From positions 1,124 to 41,421 of the forward strand of contig NZ_JAEPBH010000035.1 of the NCBI RefSeq assembly GCF_016632365.1: DNA of 40,298 nt, read 5' to 3'. The notes beneath the pieces are model-generated. The model was not told the origin of the DNA. It worked only from the letters and a program-made list of their open reading frames with translations, and did no database searches. This DNA is from Tenebrionibacter intestinalis. Lineage in GTDB: Bacteria > Pseudomonadota > Gammaproteobacteria > Enterobacterales > Enterobacteriaceae. Positions 25,319-36,554 of the stretch are shown one piece after another. Every line of letters starts with the position of its first letter. Within the stretch, counting starts at the first letter, position 1. Both the position numbers and the translations under genes were made by a program.

Positions 25319-26576
25319 GCTCAGCAAGCTCCTTATGGCTTGATTGTGCCGCCCTGTCCCACGACAGCCGCGGGTCAAACATCATGGCGGCCAACATTGT
25401 TACAATGACCACCAGAGCAAACATTAAGGCTCCCATAGCGGGATAAATATTCATTAACGCACCCATACGCACCAGCGCAGAAAGTACGGCAATCACAAAG
25501 ACATCAATCATTGACCAGCGTCCAACAAATTCCACTACTTCATAAATCTTGTGCATCCGCTCACTGTCACGCCGCCCGTAACCTTTGGCATCCAGGCACA
25601 ACCAACCGATGGCCACCATCTTTAGCGTCGGCACCATAATACTGGCGATGAAAATCACCATCGCCACCGGGTACGACCCCTCGCTCCACAGCAGCACGAC
25701 GCCGGCGAGAATGGTCGAGGGCATTTTGTCGCCCAACAGGTCGGTAATCATGACGGGCAGGAGGTTTGCCGGCAGATAGAGAATGATGGAGGTTAACAGC
25801 AACGCCAGCGTCCATTGCAAACTGTTATGGCGACGCACATATCCCTTCACATGACAACGCGGGCAAACAGACTGCTGCGCCGCCACTATCGCGGTGCAGC
25901 ACAAACAGGCGCGAAGCCCCTGCGGCATACCCATTTTGCCTGCTTCAAGCGGCTGTCGCACCGCAGGCGCAGGGGCGAGATCATCCCACAGCCACCGTCG
26001 GTCCACGCACTGAAAGGCGCGCAACTGAAGTATGCAAAACAGGCACCACGGTAAAAAGCCAGGCCCGATACCGATATCGCCGTAGGCCATCAGCTTGACA
26101 AAGCTCACCAGCACACCCGCGAGAAAAATCTCCGCCATACCCCATGTTTTTAGCTGGAACAATACACGGGCAAGCACGCGCGATACCCTGAAAGTCACAG
26201 GGATACGGTTGACCAGCAGCAAAATGCCGAGCAGGCAAGTTGCCGGCGCCAGTTGAACAAACAGCACAAAAAGCGTACCGAGGCTGGCGTAATCTTCGGA
26301 AAACATGACGCCAGGGATCGCCTGTAGCGTAATTTCGCTGACGACGCCTGCGACTTTCATATTAACGAACGGAAATAAATTAGCGAGCAACAGCATAAAC
26401 AGCGCCGCCAGAGCGTAAGCCGTCGGGCGCTGACGCGGCGCTTGCCATTGCGTCGTAAGCGTTGTCGAGCAGCGTGGGCAACAGGCTTTTTCTCCCGCCG
26501 TCAAAGGCGGCAGCGCCACCAACAAATCACACTGGGGGCACAAAATATGTCGCGAAGCGTGGTGCTGTTCACACAT
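25308..26576 (-). CDS. pqiA: PqiA inner-membrane protein
   Basis: The 422-residue polytopic protein contains two PqiA modules, each led by a rubredoxin-like zinc ribbon: CPQCD...CPRCS at residues 13-36, and CLCC...CPRC before the second half. Each is followed by four transmembrane helices. It is the inner-membrane partner of PqiB in lipid transport. It starts 14 bp after the uup stop in a rlmL-uup-pqiABC run on the minus strand. Start ATG has GGGAGAATCCC nearby. Confidence 0.97.
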   Translation of the reverse strand: MCEQHHASRHILCPQCDLLVALPPLTAGEKACCPRCSTTLTTQWQAPRQRPTAYALAALFMLLLANLFPFVNMKVAGVVSEITLQAIPGVMFSEDYASLGTLFVLFVQLAPATCLLGILLLVNRIPVTFRVSRVLARVLFQLKTWGMAEIFLAGVLVSFVKLMAYGDIGIGPGFLPWCLFCILQLRAFQCVDRRWLWDDLAPAPAVRQPLEAGKMGMPQGLRACLCCTAIVAAQQSVCPRCHVKGYVRRHNSLQWTLALLLTSIILYLPANLLPVMITDLLGDKMPSTILAGVVLLWSEGSYPVAMVIFIASIMVPTLKMVAIGWLCLDAKGYGRRDSERMHKIYEVVEFVGRWSMIDVFVIAVLSALVRMGALMNIYPAMGALMFALVVIVTMLAAMMFDPRLSWDRAAQSSHKELAEHGK

Positions 26577-26590
26577 GCCGGGATTCTCCC

Positions 26591-28507
26591 TTATCCACCG
26601 TTTTTCAACGACTCAAGATATTCCCAACGTTCGAATGCCGTTTCAAGCGCCTGTTCGGCGGCCGCTAAATCTGAAAGCACTTTTTGCGTTACTTCATGAG
26701 GCTGATTAAAAAAATCAGCATCGCTCACCCGGGCCTGCAACGCCTCCAGCCCGGCCTCCAGATCTTCCATTTTTTGCGGCAATGCTTCCAGCTCTCGCTG
26801 CAGGTTGTAGCTGAGCTTGCTTGCAGGCGCGCCGCGCTTAGCCGGTTCATTTTTCACCGGCGTTTTTTTCTCTTCAGCTTTTGGCGCTGCGCTCTGACGC
26901 AGCGGTTGCGTATACGCCTGCTGTTCACGGGCGTCATGGTAGCCCCCCACATATTGCCCGATGCGGCCTTCGCCTTCAAAAATCCAGCATTCGGTGACGG
27001 TGTTATCCACAAACTGACGGTCATGGCTGACTAATAAAACGGTGCCCTGATAGCTATCAATCAGCTCTTCGAGCAGCTCAAGGGTTTCCACGTCCAGATC
27101 GTTGGTCGGTTCGTCAAGAATCAGTAGATTGCTGGGCCTGAGGAACAAGCGCGCCAGCAGCAGGCGGTTACGTTCACCGCCAGAAAGCGCGCGCACCGGC
27201 GTCATCGCGCGTTTCGGATGGAACAAAAAGTCCTGCAGGTAGCTCAGTACGTGGCGCGGTTTACCATTGACCACAACCTCCTGCTTGCCTTCAGCAAGGT
27301 TATCCATCACCGTACGATCGGGATCAAGCGCTGCCCGATGCTGATCGAAATAGGCAATTTCAAGCTTCGTTCCGGTATGTACACGCCCGGCTACGGGCGC
27401 CAAATCGCCAAGCATTAGCCTGAGCAAGGTGGTTTTGCCGCAGCCGTTCGGGCCAACTAACGCAATCTTGTCGCCGCGCTGCACCTGTGCGCTGAAATTT
27501 TTTACCAGCGTACGCTCGCCAATGCCATAGCTGAGATTTTCCATCTCAAAGACTATCTTGCCGGAGCGGGACGCTTCTTCCACCTGCATTTTCGCCGCTC
27601 CCATAACGTCCCGGCGCTCGCTACGCTCGCGGCGCATCGCCTTCAGGGCGCGAACGCGGCCTTCGTTGCGGGTACGGCGCGCCTTAATGCCCTGGCGAAT
27701 CCACACTTCTTCCTGCGCCAGCTTGCGGTCAAACTCCGCATTCTGCAATTCTTCCACGCGTAGCGCTTCTTCTTTATCCAGAAGGTAACGATCGTAATCA
27801 CCCGGATATGAAATCAGCTTTCCGCGATCGAGATCGACAATACGCGTCGCCATATTGCGGATAAAGGCGCGATCGTGGGAGATAAAGACAATAGTGCCGC
27901 CAAACGATTTCAGGAAATTTTCCAGCCAGTCGATAGTTTCTATATCAAGATGGTTGGTTGGTTCATCAAGCAACAGTACGCGCGGCGAACTGACCAACGC
28001 ACGTCCAAGGGCGGCTTTACGCAGCCAACCGCCTGAGAGCGAAGAGAGCGGCATATCAGCCTCCAGCCCAAGCTGCGCCACCACCTCGCTAATACGGCTT
28101 TCCAATTGCCACAGCCCTTGGTTATCCAGCGTTTCCTGAATCTTCGCCAGCGCGTTAAGGTTCTTTTCACTGGGGTCGGCCATCACCGTCTGCGACAGGC
28201 GATGGTAATCCTTCAGATATTCAGCCTGCTCCTGCACGCCTTCAGCCACAAAGTCATAGACGCTGCCGGAAACATTACGCGGCGGATCCTGTTGCAGGCG
28301 GGCGACAATCAGATCCTGTTCATAAATAATCTTTCCATCATCAAGCGGTACTTCCCGGTTGAGTATCTTCATCAGGGTTGATTTACCGGCGCCGTTACGC
28401 CCTACCAGACACACGCGTTCGTTATCTTCAATATGAAGTTCAGCGTTATCCAGAAGCGGCGCATCGCTAAAGGAAAGCCAGGCGCCATGCATACTTATTA
28501 AAGACAT
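26591..28507 (-). CDS. uup: ABC-F ATPase Uup
   Basis: The 638-residue soluble protein contains two ABC domains. Walker A motifs are GRNGAGKST (about 36-44) and GPNGCGKTT; signatures are LSGGWLRKAALG and LSGGERNRLLLA; Walker B sites are LLLDEPTNHLD and LILDEPTNDLD. Between them lies the Arg-rich ABC-F linker (KARRTRNEGRVRALKAMRRERSERR). The C-terminal ~75 residues form the coiled-coil DNA-binding domain. Uup acts on ribosomes and reduces precise excision of transposons. It lies 3 bp after rlmL. Confidence 0.98.
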   Translation of the reverse strand: MSLISMHGAWLSFSDAPLLDNAELHIEDNERVCLVGRNGAGKSTLMKILNREVPLDDGKIIYEQDLIVARLQQDPPRNVSGSVYDFVAEGVQEQAEYLKDYHRLSQTVMADPSEKNLNALAKIQETLDNQGLWQLESRISEVVAQLGLEADMPLSSLSGGWLRKAALGRALVSSPRVLLLDEPTNHLDIETIDWLENFLKSFGGTIVFISHDRAFIRNMATRIVDLDRGKLISYPGDYDRYLLDKEEALRVEELQNAEFDRKLAQEEVWIRQGIKARRTRNEGRVRALKAMRRERSERRDVMGAAKMQVEEASRSGKIVFEMENLSYGIGERTLVKNFSAQVQRGDKIALVGPNGCGKTTLLRLMLGDLAPVAGRVHTGTKLEIAYFDQHRAALDPDRTVMDNLAEGKQEVVVNGKPRHVLSYLQDFLFHPKRAMTPVRALSGGERNRLLLARLFLRPSNLLILDEPTNDLDVETLELLEELIDSYQGTVLLVSHDRQFVDNTVTECWIFEGEGRIGQYVGGYHDAREQQAYTQPLRQSAAPKAEEKKTPVKNEPAKRGAPASKLSYNLQRELEALPQKMEDLEAGLEALQARVSDADFFNQPHEVTQKVLSDLAAAEQALETAFERWEYLESLKNGG

Positions 28508-28510
28508 GTT

Positions 28511-30628
28511 TTATTCCTTGCCGACGTGGGTAATCAGCCAGCAGTTGTGGATCTGGCGGTTGCGGGCAAAATCCGGGGACTGCGTTTTCTGCGTAATTTC
28601 ACGCGCGTTTAGCCCAATTTCTGCCAATCCCTCAATATCCATGCGAAACCCGCGTTTGTTATTCGAGAACATAATGACGCCGCCTGCGCGCAGCAGGCGT
28701 TTGAGATCGCGCATCAATTGAATATGATCGCGCTGCACATCAAACGCCGACGCCATTCGTTTAGAGTTTGAGAAGGTTGGCGGATCGATAAATATCAGAT
28801 CGAAACGTTCGTCGCAGTCGCGCAGCCAGCTCAGGCAGTCAGCCTGAATCAGGCGATGAGCGCGCCCGCTCAGACCATTAAGGCGCAGGTTGCGTTCGGC
28901 CCACTCCAGGTAAGTGCGGGACATATCTACCGTGGTCGTAGAGCGTGCGCCCCCTAACCCGGCATGGACGCTGGCGCTGCCGGTATACGAGAACAGATTC
29001 AGGAAATCTTTACCGCCGCTCATTTCACCCAGCATACGCCGCGCAATGCGGTGATCCAGAAACAGGCCGGTATCGAGGTAATCGGTGAGGTTAACCCACA
29101 GGCGCGCATCATATTCACGCACCGCCATAAAATCACCCTTCTCAGCCATTTTCTGATACTGATTTTTCCCCTTCTGACGTTCGCGGGTTTTCAGCACCAG
29201 CTTATTCGTGGCGCAGCCCAGTACCGTGAGCGTTGCAGCAATCACGTCAAACAGGCGCTGGCGCGCCTTCTGCGGCTCGACCGTTTTCGGCGGCGCGTAC
29301 TCCTGAATCACCACCCAGTCGGCGTAGCGATCCACGGCAACGTTATATTCCGGCAGATCAGCATCATAGAGGCGATAGCATTCAACGCCTTCCTGACGCG
29401 CCCACTTCTCCAGCTTTTTCTGGTTTTTACGCAGACGGTTGGCAAAATCGCCAGCAATATCAACCGGCTGAGCGCCAGAGGGGTTTTCAGCCAAACGGTA
29501 GTTCTTCTGTACGCAGTCAAGCGGGCCGTTTTTGGCCTTAAATTGCCTGTCAGCGCGCAGTTGCAGGCAACTGAGCAGCTCCGGCGAGGCGCTAAACAGC
29601 GACAGATTCCAGCCGCCAAATTTAGCTTTCATAATACGCCCCAGCAGGCTATGCAAAGCAATTAACGCCGGTTCGCTTTCAAGGCGTTCCCCGTAAGGCG
29701 GGTTGCTGATAACTGTTCCGCACGGCCCCTGCGGCTGTGGGTTTTCCAGTTGCGCTACGTCTCTTACGTCAAAGCGAATCAGACTGGCCAGACCGGCACG
29801 ACGGGCGTTAACGCGCGCCAGTTCAATAACGCGCGCATCGCTATCAAAGCCATAAAAGCGTGAGCCATAGTCGGACAGGCCGCGGCGCGCGCGCTCCTTC
29901 GCTTGCGTGGTTACCGTTTTCCAGACCTCCTCATCATGCTTTTGCCAGCCATGAAAGCCCCAGCGGGTGCGATGCAGACCTGGCGCACGATCGGTTGCCA
30001 GCATTGCGGCTTCAATCAGTAGCGTGCCGGAACCGCACATCGGATCCAGCAGCGCCGTGCCGGGCTGCCAGCCTGAGCGCAACACAATCGCCGCCGCAAG
30101 GTTTTCCTTCAGCGGCGCCGCGCCGGTGCGATCGCGATAGCCACGCTGGTGCAGGCCTTCGCCGCTCATATCCAGCGCAATGCTGGCGACATCTTTATTC
30201 AGCCACACGTTAACGCGCAGATCGGGCATTTCACGATCGACATTGGGGCGCGGCAGGCTTTTACGGGTAAAGGCGTCCACAATGGCGTCTTTCACTTTCA
30301 TTGCGCCATACTGGCTGTTGCGAATTTGCTCATTTAACCCGCTGAAGTGTACAGAGAACGTCGCCCCCGGCGCCAGAATCGACGGCCAGTCCAGCGCCTG
30401 TACCCCCAGATAAAGATCGAGATCGCTGTAAACTTTGCACTCGCTAAGCGGCAGCAAAATACGCGACGCCAGGCGACTCCACATCAAACTCTGATACAGC
30501 AGACGCATATCGCCCTGGAAATGTACCCCTCCCTGGACCACCTGGCAGTCCCGGGCGCCCAGGTTTTCCAGTTCGCTTTTAAGCAGTTCTTCAAGCCCGC
30601 GCGCCGTGCTGGCAAACAGAGAATTCAT
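28511..30628 (-). CDS. rlmL: Bifunctional 23S rRNA methyltransferase RlmKL
   Basis: The 705-residue fused enzyme has an N-terminal THUMP domain and an RlmL methyltransferase (m2G2445; [27 protein letters not shown]). A C-terminal RlmK methyltransferase follows (m7G2069; [31 protein letters not shown]). The frame opens 33 codons upstream at 30727, overlapping divergent ycbX, but the ATG at 30628 gives the E. coli start [16 protein letters not shown]. It heads the minus-strand rlmL-uup-pqiABC cluster. Confidence 0.98.
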   Translation of the reverse strand: MNSLFASTARGLEELLKSELENLGARDCQVVQGGVHFQGDMRLLYQSLMWSRLASRILLPLSECKVYSDLDLYLGVQALDWPSILAPGATFSVHFSGLNEQIRNSQYGAMKVKDAIVDAFTRKSLPRPNVDREMPDLRVNVWLNKDVASIALDMSGEGLHQRGYRDRTGAAPLKENLAAAIVLRSGWQPGTALLDPMCGSGTLLIEAAMLATDRAPGLHRTRWGFHGWQKHDEEVWKTVTTQAKERARRGLSDYGSRFYGFDSDARVIELARVNARRAGLASLIRFDVRDVAQLENPQPQGPCGTVISNPPYGERLESEPALIALHSLLGRIMKAKFGGWNLSLFSASPELLSCLQLRADRQFKAKNGPLDCVQKNYRLAENPSGAQPVDIAGDFANRLRKNQKKLEKWARQEGVECYRLYDADLPEYNVAVDRYADWVVIQEYAPPKTVEPQKARQRLFDVIAATLTVLGCATNKLVLKTRERQKGKNQYQKMAEKGDFMAVREYDARLWVNLTDYLDTGLFLDHRIARRMLGEMSGGKDFLNLFSYTGSASVHAGLGGARSTTTVDMSRTYLEWAERNLRLNGLSGRAHRLIQADCLSWLRDCDERFDLIFIDPPTFSNSKRMASAFDVQRDHIQLMRDLKRLLRAGGVIMFSNNKRGFRMDIEGLAEIGLNAREITQKTQSPDFARNRQIHNCWLITHVGKE

Positions 30629-30725
30629 AGTCTCACTTACTGATAAGGAAAATTGCCGCGCATTATAGCTAATCCAGGTCACATATCCTAAAGTTGGCCT
30701 TTTATTTCTGCCTGCGGAGGGCCAC

Positions 30726-31835
30726 ATGCTTTCACTTAACCGGGTTTACATATATCCCGTCAAATCTCTGCGTGGCCTGCGCGTCTCCCACGCCGCAGCC
30801 GGTATCAGCGGTCTGAATTTCGACAGACATTTTATGCTGACAAATACCGACGGAACGTTTATTACCGCGCGCCAGTACCCGGAAATGGTGCTGTTTACGC
30901 CCGTTATGCTGCCCGACGGCCTGTGCCTGTATGCGCCTGACGGCAGCGCGGCCAGCGTGCGTTTTACCGATTTCCACCCCCAGGAGGCTCCAACTGAAGT
31001 CTGGGGTAACCATTTCACTGCCCGCATCGCACCTGCCGACATCAACCGCTGGCTGAGCGGCTTCTTTAATCACAACATTGAGCTGCGCTGGATTGGGCCG
31101 CAGCCGACGCGACGCATCAAAGACCATCAGCAAATTCCGCTCGGCTTTGCCGACGGCTTTCCGTATCTGCTTACCAGCGAAAGCTCGCTGCGCGATCTTC
31201 AAAAACGCTGCCCGGCCGGGGTACAAATGGAGCAATTTCGTCCGAATCTGGTCGTGACCGGCGCCGAGGCGTGGGACGAGGATCGCTGGCGCGTAGTGCG
31301 CATCGGCAATGTCATTTTCGACGTCGCCAGGCCCTGCTCCCGCTGCGTGCTCACAACCGTTAATCCACAGCGTGGACATAAGCACGGCGCAGGCGAACCG
31401 CTCGCAACATTACAACGTTTTCGCACTGGTGAAGATGGCAATATTAACTTTGGGCAAAACCTGATTGCCCGCAACAGCGGGCTGGTACGCGAGGGAGACA
31501 GATTCGAAGTGCTTGAAACTGGCGAAGCACCGGTTTACGGCGCCGGCATAATTGAAGATACGCGCAAACCACGGGCAGAAGCCGTCTCACAATTTAGCCT
31601 GCAGTGGAATGACCGGCAGTGGCAGGGCAATAACCAGCAACCGCTGCTGGAGCAACTGGAAAGCCAGGGAATACGCGTTGCGTGGTCATGCCGCGCCGGC
31701 GTGTGCGGGGGATGTCGTATACGGCTGCTGGAAGGGGAAGTGACGCCGCTGAAAAAGAGCGCCATTGCCGAAGATGGCACAATTTTGTGCTGTAGCTGTA
31801 TTCCGGCCGGGCCGCTGCGGCTGAGCGAAGCTTAA
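30726..31835 (+). CDS. ycbX: YcbX, MOSC/2Fe-2S molybdoenzyme
   Basis: The 369-residue enzyme has a MOSC N-terminal beta-barrel, a MOSC domain binding molybdenum cofactor ([16 protein letters not shown]) and a C-terminal plant-type ferredoxin domain. The ferredoxin ligands are Cys322, Cys327, Cys330 and one of Cys355/356/358. In E. coli YcbX reduces N-hydroxylated base analogues such as 6-hydroxylaminopurine, taking electrons from CysJ. The domain set and length equal the E. coli protein. It diverges from rlmL (97-bp gap) and ends overlapping the convergent zapC gene by 4 bp. Confidence 0.97.
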   Translation: MLSLNRVYIYPVKSLRGLRVSHAAAGISGLNFDRHFMLTNTDGTFITARQYPEMVLFTPVMLPDGLCLYAPDGSAASVRFTDFHPQEAPTEVWGNHFTARIAPADINRWLSGFFNHNIELRWIGPQPTRRIKDHQQIPLGFADGFPYLLTSESSLRDLQKRCPAGVQMEQFRPNLVVTGAEAWDEDRWRVVRIGNVIFDVARPCSRCVLTTVNPQRGHKHGAGEPLATLQRFRTGEDGNINFGQNLIARNSGLVREGDRFEVLETGEAPVYGAGIIEDTRKPRAEAVSQFSLQWNDRQWQGNNQQPLLEQLESQGIRVAWSCRAGVCGGCRIRLLEGEVTPLKKSAIAEDGTILCCSCIPAGPLRLSEA

Positions 31836-32371
31836 ACGGCTTCGCGCGCCAGCGCCTGCTGTACCGGCATCGGACGCAGGCGATCGTTCATAATTTTTAT
31901 CGCATCGCCAAGCAGCATGGTACGCCCGGCAAGGCAAAGCGACGGCTGCGCCAGCAAACACAGCGAGGCGCTGCCGGCAGCCTCGACGACCAGCAGGTTG
32001 ACCTGCTGATAATTATCGCAGATCCAGACGCTGGCGGCATCGCCCTGCGCAGGCTGCCAGATATCGGCATAAGACATAAAGTGCCAGCTTCTCGGCATCT
32101 GCGGTTTGAGAAAGCGGATGGCCACCAGCGCATTAAGCACCAGCTCCGCTCGCTGGTCAGAGGTTAATTCCAGTTCGCGCGCCTGCTCCTCAAAAGAAAA
32201 ATAGAGCGCCGCGTCATCAACGCAAAACTCACAGTGGGTAAAGGCATCCGGGGTGAGCATTTTACCGGGGAAACGCGAACGAAAGACCATGCCATTGGCC
32301 AGATCGAGCATCATACGATCGTGCCCTTTATCAAAATACCAACGCCAATTATCGTCCGGTTTAATGCGCAT
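31832..32371 (-). CDS. zapC: Cell division protein ZapC
   Basis: The 179-residue cytosolic protein bundles FtsZ protofilaments at the Z ring and is a ClpXP substrate. The start [28 protein letters not shown] and internal [16 protein letters not shown] are family hallmarks; length is within one residue of E. coli ZapC. It lies downstream of pyrD on the same strand with a 157-bp gap containing an inverted repeat (CCAGGGC/GCCCCGG around 32485-32515), and overlaps ycbX tail to tail. Confidence 0.95.
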   Translation of the reverse strand: MRIKPDDNWRWYFDKGHDRMMLDLANGMVFRSRFPGKMLTPDAFTHCEFCVDDAALYFSFEEQARELELTSDQRAELVLNALVAIRFLKPQMPRSWHFMSYADIWQPAQGDAASVWICDNYQQVNLLVVEAAGSASLCLLAQPSLCLAGRTMLLGDAIKIMNDRLRPMPVQQALAREAV

Positions 32372-32528
32372 AATCCTAACCCCTGACTTTTGCCTACGCT
32401 ATTTTGTTATAAGCTCGCGCTTCGCTTTAAATTGCTCACCTAAAAGAAAAGACCATAATGCCCAAATAAGCAACAAGCCGTGGAATATAATGTAACCAGG
32501 GCCAAAAATAAAGCCCCGGAAACCGTTA

Positions 32529-33539
32529 TCAGAGATGTTTAAGTATCTCTTTTATTAGCGTCGGTCCTTTATAAATGAAGCCGGAATATATCTGTACCAG
32601 GGTCGCGCCAGCGGCCAGTTTTTCACGCGCGGCAATGGCGGAGTCGATGCCGCCCACGCCGATAATCGGCAGGCGGCCATTTAATTCCTGCGCCAGGCTG
32701 CGAATAATTTCCGTGCTTTTTTGCAGCAGCGGCCTGCCGCTTAAGCCGCCGGCTTCATTGCTATATTTCATGCCGCTTACGAGCGTGCGATCGAGCGTTG
32801 TATTTGTCGCAATCACACCATCAATATTATGACGAACCAGGCTATCGGCGACCTGAATCAATTCTTCCGTGGTCAAATCCGGGGCAATCTTAACGGCAAG
32901 CGGCACATATTTATGATGAGCCTCATGAAGCGCCTGCTGCTTATTTTTTAGCGCAGAAAGAAGATCGTCGAGCGCTTCTCCATACTGTAGTGAACGCAGA
33001 CCGGGCGTGTTCGGCGACGAAATATTAATCGCGATATACCCGGCATAAGGATAGATTTTTTCCATACAAATCAGATAGTCATCTTTCCCCTGCTCAACCG
33101 GCGTATCTTTATTTTTACCAATATTGATGCCAAGAATGCCGTTAAAATGCGCCTTTTTAACGTTTTCAACCAGGTTATCCACACCGAGGTTATTAAAGCC
33201 CATACGGTTGATTAAACCTTCGGCTTCCACCAGACGAAACAGGCGCGGCTTATCGTTACCGGGCTGCGCGCGCGGCGTTACAGTGCCAATCTCAATCGAG
33301 CCAAACCCCATCGCGCCCAGCGCATCAATGCATTCGCCGTTTTTATCCAGGCCGGCGGCAAGGCCGAGCGGGTTTTTAAACGTCAAACCCATACAGGCGA
33401 CCGGTTTATCCGGCACGTTCTGGCGCACCAGCCACTCAAACGGCGTACCCGTCACGCGGCGTAATTGCTGGAAGGTCACTTCATGAGCTCGCTCAGGATC
33501 GAGCTGAAACAGGGCTTTACGAACAAAGGGGTAGTACAT
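32529..33539 (-). CDS. pyrD: Dihydroorotate dehydrogenase (quinone), class 2
   Basis: The 336-residue membrane-associated flavoenzyme oxidises dihydroorotate to orotate with ubiquinone in pyrimidine synthesis. An N-terminal amphipathic membrane-binding segment ([20 protein letters not shown]) marks class 2. The FMN barrel shows [14 protein letters not shown], the catalytic Ser near 175 in [10 protein letters not shown], and GVGGIDSA. The frame extends upstream to 33668, but the ATG at 33539 follows AAGGAGAG and gives the E. coli length. The leader hairpin suggests CTP-sensitive control. Confidence 0.98.
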   Translation of the reverse strand: MYYPFVRKALFQLDPERAHEVTFQQLRRVTGTPFEWLVRQNVPDKPVACMGLTFKNPLGLAAGLDKNGECIDALGAMGFGSIEIGTVTPRAQPGNDKPRLFRLVEAEGLINRMGFNNLGVDNLVENVKKAHFNGILGINIGKNKDTPVEQGKDDYLICMEKIYPYAGYIAINISSPNTPGLRSLQYGEALDDLLSALKNKQQALHEAHHKYVPLAVKIAPDLTTEELIQVADSLVRHNIDGVIATNTTLDRTLVSGMKYSNEAGGLSGRPLLQKSTEIIRSLAQELNGRLPIIGVGGIDSAIAAREKLAAGATLVQIYSGFIYKGPTLIKEILKHL

Positions 33540-33542
33540 GAA

Positions 33543-33580
33543 CTCTCCTTGGATTCCCGGTATGCAAACCGGGGCCGTAT
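33543..33580 (-). promoter_or_regulatory. pyrD leader hairpin controlling translation
   Basis: On the minus strand CCCGGT pairs with ACCGGG (33556-33573) immediately upstream of the AAGGAGAG ribosome-binding site (33543-33550). In E. coli pyrD, transcripts that start at C when CTP is high carry a hairpin that blocks translation, while G-starts under low CTP do not. A run GGCCCC at the hairpin's 5' side offers the same choice of start bases. Confidence 0.75.
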
Positions 33581-33941
33581 TATTCAGGATCGCACGCCGA
33601 ATGTGAATTGACCTGTCGCAAAAAAGCGCTAACTGCATCTGCTTTACGCTATGTTGCGCGTAAACCATAAAGACGCTTTTTTAACCGTCTTTACGCCGGG
33701 AGCGTACTGACCGGCATACAGAGGCGTCACATTTTTCGCCGCGTCGCTATTTACACGCCAGTAAAAAATTTGTTAACAAGCGCCGGGCCGTACAGATTCG
33801 TCCCCGGCGCCTGGAAAATAAGATAACGGGATGATTTGCGCATGTTTAAGTAAAAAGGGAGCAAAACTGCGTTTTGCCCCCCTTTGATATCAATCTGCGG
33901 TCCCAGCCAGAGCCTGGCTTCTTATCACAAGGGGTGAATGA
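33581..33941. other. pyrD upstream/pepN downstream gap
   Basis: No gene is supported here. It contains the pyrD promoter area and a perfect 7-bp inverted repeat AAAGACG/CGTCTTT (33669-33692). A larger one, GCGCCGGG/CCCGGCGC, lies around 33780-33812, and the pepN terminator follows at 33852-33886. The two inverted repeats have no T tail in the coding direction and their role is unclear. Confidence 0.5.
33852..33886 (-). terminator. pepN terminator
   Basis: On the minus strand AAAGGGGGGCAAAAC pairs with GTTTTGCTCCCTTT around GCA and runs into five T residues, about 60 bp after the pepN stop. A strong rho-independent terminator. Confidence 0.9.
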
Positions 33942-36554
33942 CTACGCCAGCGCTTTCATCACTTTTTCATACAGGTCGCCGGAAAGATTCGGCAGCGCCT
34001 TTAGCGTCTGGAGCGCTGTACGCATCAATGTCTGGCGATGCTCATCATAGCGCTTAAAGCGGATTAGCGGCTCAACCAGACGCGATGCTATCTGCGGATT
34101 ACGGCTGTTTAGCTCGCTCAACATCTCGACCAGAAACTGATAACCGCTGCCGTCCGGCGCATGGAACGCCGCCGGGTTGGCGCTGACAAACGCCCCAATC
34201 AGCGAACGCACGCGGTTCGGGTTGCTCATAGAAAACGCGCGATGCGTCAGCAGCATACGCACGCGCTTTAGTACATCGGCTGCCGGGCTTGTTGCCTGTA
34301 ACGCCAGCCATTTATCCATTACCAGACCATCCTGATGCCATTTATCATCATATTCGGCCATCAACGTATCGGCACAGGGCAGTTGCGCCGCTACCGCCGC
34401 AGACAGCGCAGCTATGGCGTCAGTCATGTTATCCGCGCCGTAATACTGCGCGCTCACCAGCCTCTGCGCCAGCGTCTGTTCTCCAAATGCCAGATAGCGC
34501 AGGCAGGCGTTTCGCAGCGCGCGTTTACCGATATCGCCATGATCGATTCGGTACGTCTTCACGGCCATCGCGTTATAAATCGCCAACAGCTCATCCGCGA
34601 GTTCCTGCGCCAGCGCGCGAGTCAGCGAGTCATGAACCGCCGCAATCGCCTGCGGGTCGATAACCTCAAACAGCTCGGCCATTTCATTCTGGGTTGGCAG
34701 CGTCATAATTTCCGCCGCCAGCGCCGGGTCGATGGTTTCATCAAGCAGTATTGCGCGAAAAGCGTCCGCTACATGCTGAGGCAATGACAGCGGCTGCCCC
34801 TGTTGTTGACGCGCCACATTAAATCTGACAACGGCCGCCAGCAGGCTCTGAGCCGCATCCCAGCGTGAGAAATCATTACGCGCATGGCGCATCAGAAAGG
34901 TTAACTGAGCATCGCTCCAGTTATATTCCAGCTTCACCGGCGCAGAAAACTCGCGCAGCAGGGATGGCACCGGCCGGGAATGGACATTATCGAATACAAA
35001 CGTCTGCTGCGCCTGAGTGACGTTCAGTACGTGGTGTACAGGATGCCCGTTGTGCTGTAACGGGATGATTCGACCTTCGCCATCGTAAAGCTCAATATCA
35101 AACGGAATATGCAGCGTCAGCTTCTCCTGCTGATCGGCCGTCGGCGGCGTACGCTGAGCGATAGTGAGCGTATATTGCTTCGTTTGCGGATTATAATTAT
35201 CCTGCACTGAAACGATGGGCGTACCAGACTGGCTGTACCAGCGGCGGAAATGGGAAAGATCAATGTTTGAAGCGTCTTCCATAGCCTGCACAAAGTCGTC
35301 GCAGGTGGCAGCGCTACCATCGTGACGCTCAAAATAAAGCTGCATGCCTTTCTGGAAGTTAGCCTCGCCCAGCAGCGTGTGCAGCATACGAATCACCTCC
35401 GCTCCCTTCTCATACACGGTCAGCGTGTAAAAGTTATTCATTTCAATAACTTTATCCGGCCGAATGGGGTGCGCCATTGGGCTTGCGTCTTCGGCGAATT
35501 GCATACCGCGCATCGTGCGTACATTGCTGATACGGTTCACCGCGCGGGAACCGAGGTCGGAACTAAACTCCTGGTCGCGAAATACCGTCAGGCCCTCTTT
35601 CAGGCTGAGCTGGAACCAGTCGCGGCAGGTAACGCGATTGCCCGTCCAGTTATGGAAATACTCATGGCCGATAACGCGTTCAATATTCAGATAATCTTTA
35701 TCCGTCGCGGTATCAGCGCGCGCCAGCACGAATTTAGAATTAAAGATATTAAGGCCTTTATTTTCCATCGCTCCCATGTTGAAGAAATCAACGGCGACAA
35801 TCATGTAAATATCCAGATCGTACTCAAGGCCGAAGCGGGTTTCATCCCACTTCATCGAATTTTTTAGCGACGCCATCGCCCAGCCGGCGCGATCGAGGTT
35901 ACCGCGATCGACATACAGCTCCAGCGCGACTTCACGCCCGCAGCGGGTAGTAAAACTATCCCTCAGCACATCAAAATCGCCCGCCACCAGCGCAAAAAGG
36001 TAGCACGGCTTTAAAAAGGGATCCTGCCACTGCACCCAGTGACGGCCGTCATCCAGCTCGCCCTGCGCAATACGGTTGCCGTTTGACAACAAACAGGGGT
36101 AGCGCGTGCTGTCTGCGATAATTTTTGTGGTAAAGCGCGCCAGGACATCCGGACGATCCAGATACCAGGTGATATGGCGAAACCCCTCGGCCTCGCACTG
36201 GGTACACAACGCTTCACCGGACTGATACAGCCCTTCCAGCGCGGTATTGGCCGCCGGGCTGAGGGTGTTAATCACCGTCAGCGTGAAGGTGTCAGGCAGG
36301 TTATCAATAACCAGCGCTCCATCCTGTAGCCGGTAATCCCGCCAGTCACGGTCGTCTACTTTCAGCGCTATTAGCTTCAACTCTCCGCCATCCAGCCGCA
36401 GCGCGGCTGGATGGCTCCCCTGACGTTGCACCCGGCTTATGGCCGTTACCGTAGTACGGGCGGCATCCAGCTCGAACGTCAGGTCTATATCTGTAATCGT
36501 GAATTCCGGCGCAGTGTAGTCGCGACGGTATTTCGCCTGTGGCTGCTGTGTCAT
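33942..36554 (-). CDS. pepN: Aminopeptidase N (M1 metallopeptidase)
   Basis: The 870-residue zinc aminopeptidase is the main cytosolic alanyl aminopeptidase. The GAMENKG exopeptidase motif and the zinc site HEYFHNWTGNR are present, with His297, Glu298 and His301 at the E. coli numbering; the third ligand lies in LKEGLTVFRDQEF. The catalytic Tyr region LTVYEKGAEV follows. The C-terminal half is the helical DUF3458 repeat domain. It diverges from pncB across a 263-bp gap. Confidence 0.98.
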   Translation of the reverse strand: MTQQPQAKYRRDYTAPEFTITDIDLTFELDAARTTVTAISRVQRQGSHPAALRLDGGELKLIALKVDDRDWRDYRLQDGALVIDNLPDTFTLTVINTLSPAANTALEGLYQSGEALCTQCEAEGFRHITWYLDRPDVLARFTTKIIADSTRYPCLLSNGNRIAQGELDDGRHWVQWQDPFLKPCYLFALVAGDFDVLRDSFTTRCGREVALELYVDRGNLDRAGWAMASLKNSMKWDETRFGLEYDLDIYMIVAVDFFNMGAMENKGLNIFNSKFVLARADTATDKDYLNIERVIGHEYFHNWTGNRVTCRDWFQLSLKEGLTVFRDQEFSSDLGSRAVNRISNVRTMRGMQFAEDASPMAHPIRPDKVIEMNNFYTLTVYEKGAEVIRMLHTLLGEANFQKGMQLYFERHDGSAATCDDFVQAMEDASNIDLSHFRRWYSQSGTPIVSVQDNYNPQTKQYTLTIAQRTPPTADQQEKLTLHIPFDIELYDGEGRIIPLQHNGHPVHHVLNVTQAQQTFVFDNVHSRPVPSLLREFSAPVKLEYNWSDAQLTFLMRHARNDFSRWDAAQSLLAAVVRFNVARQQQGQPLSLPQHVADAFRAILLDETIDPALAAEIMTLPTQNEMAELFEVIDPQAIAAVHDSLTRALAQELADELLAIYNAMAVKTYRIDHGDIGKRALRNACLRYLAFGEQTLAQRLVSAQYYGADNMTDAIAALSAAVAAQLPCADTLMAEYDDKWHQDGLVMDKWLALQATSPAADVLKRVRMLLTHRAFSMSNPNRVRSLIGAFVSANPAAFHAPDGSGYQFLVEMLSELNSRNPQIASRLVEPLIRFKRYDEHRQTLMRTALQTLKALPNLSGDLYEKVMKALA

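Noticed and set aside
27004-27012. Perfect DnaA box TTATCCACA in uup, and another near 33175 in pyrD
   Set aside because: Single boxes inside conserved coding sequence, with no AT-rich unwinding element or clustering; expected by chance.
33669-33692. AAAGACG/CGTCTTT inverted repeat as a terminator or operator
   Set aside because: No T tail in a useful direction and no second copy; noted only as an unexplained inverted repeat.
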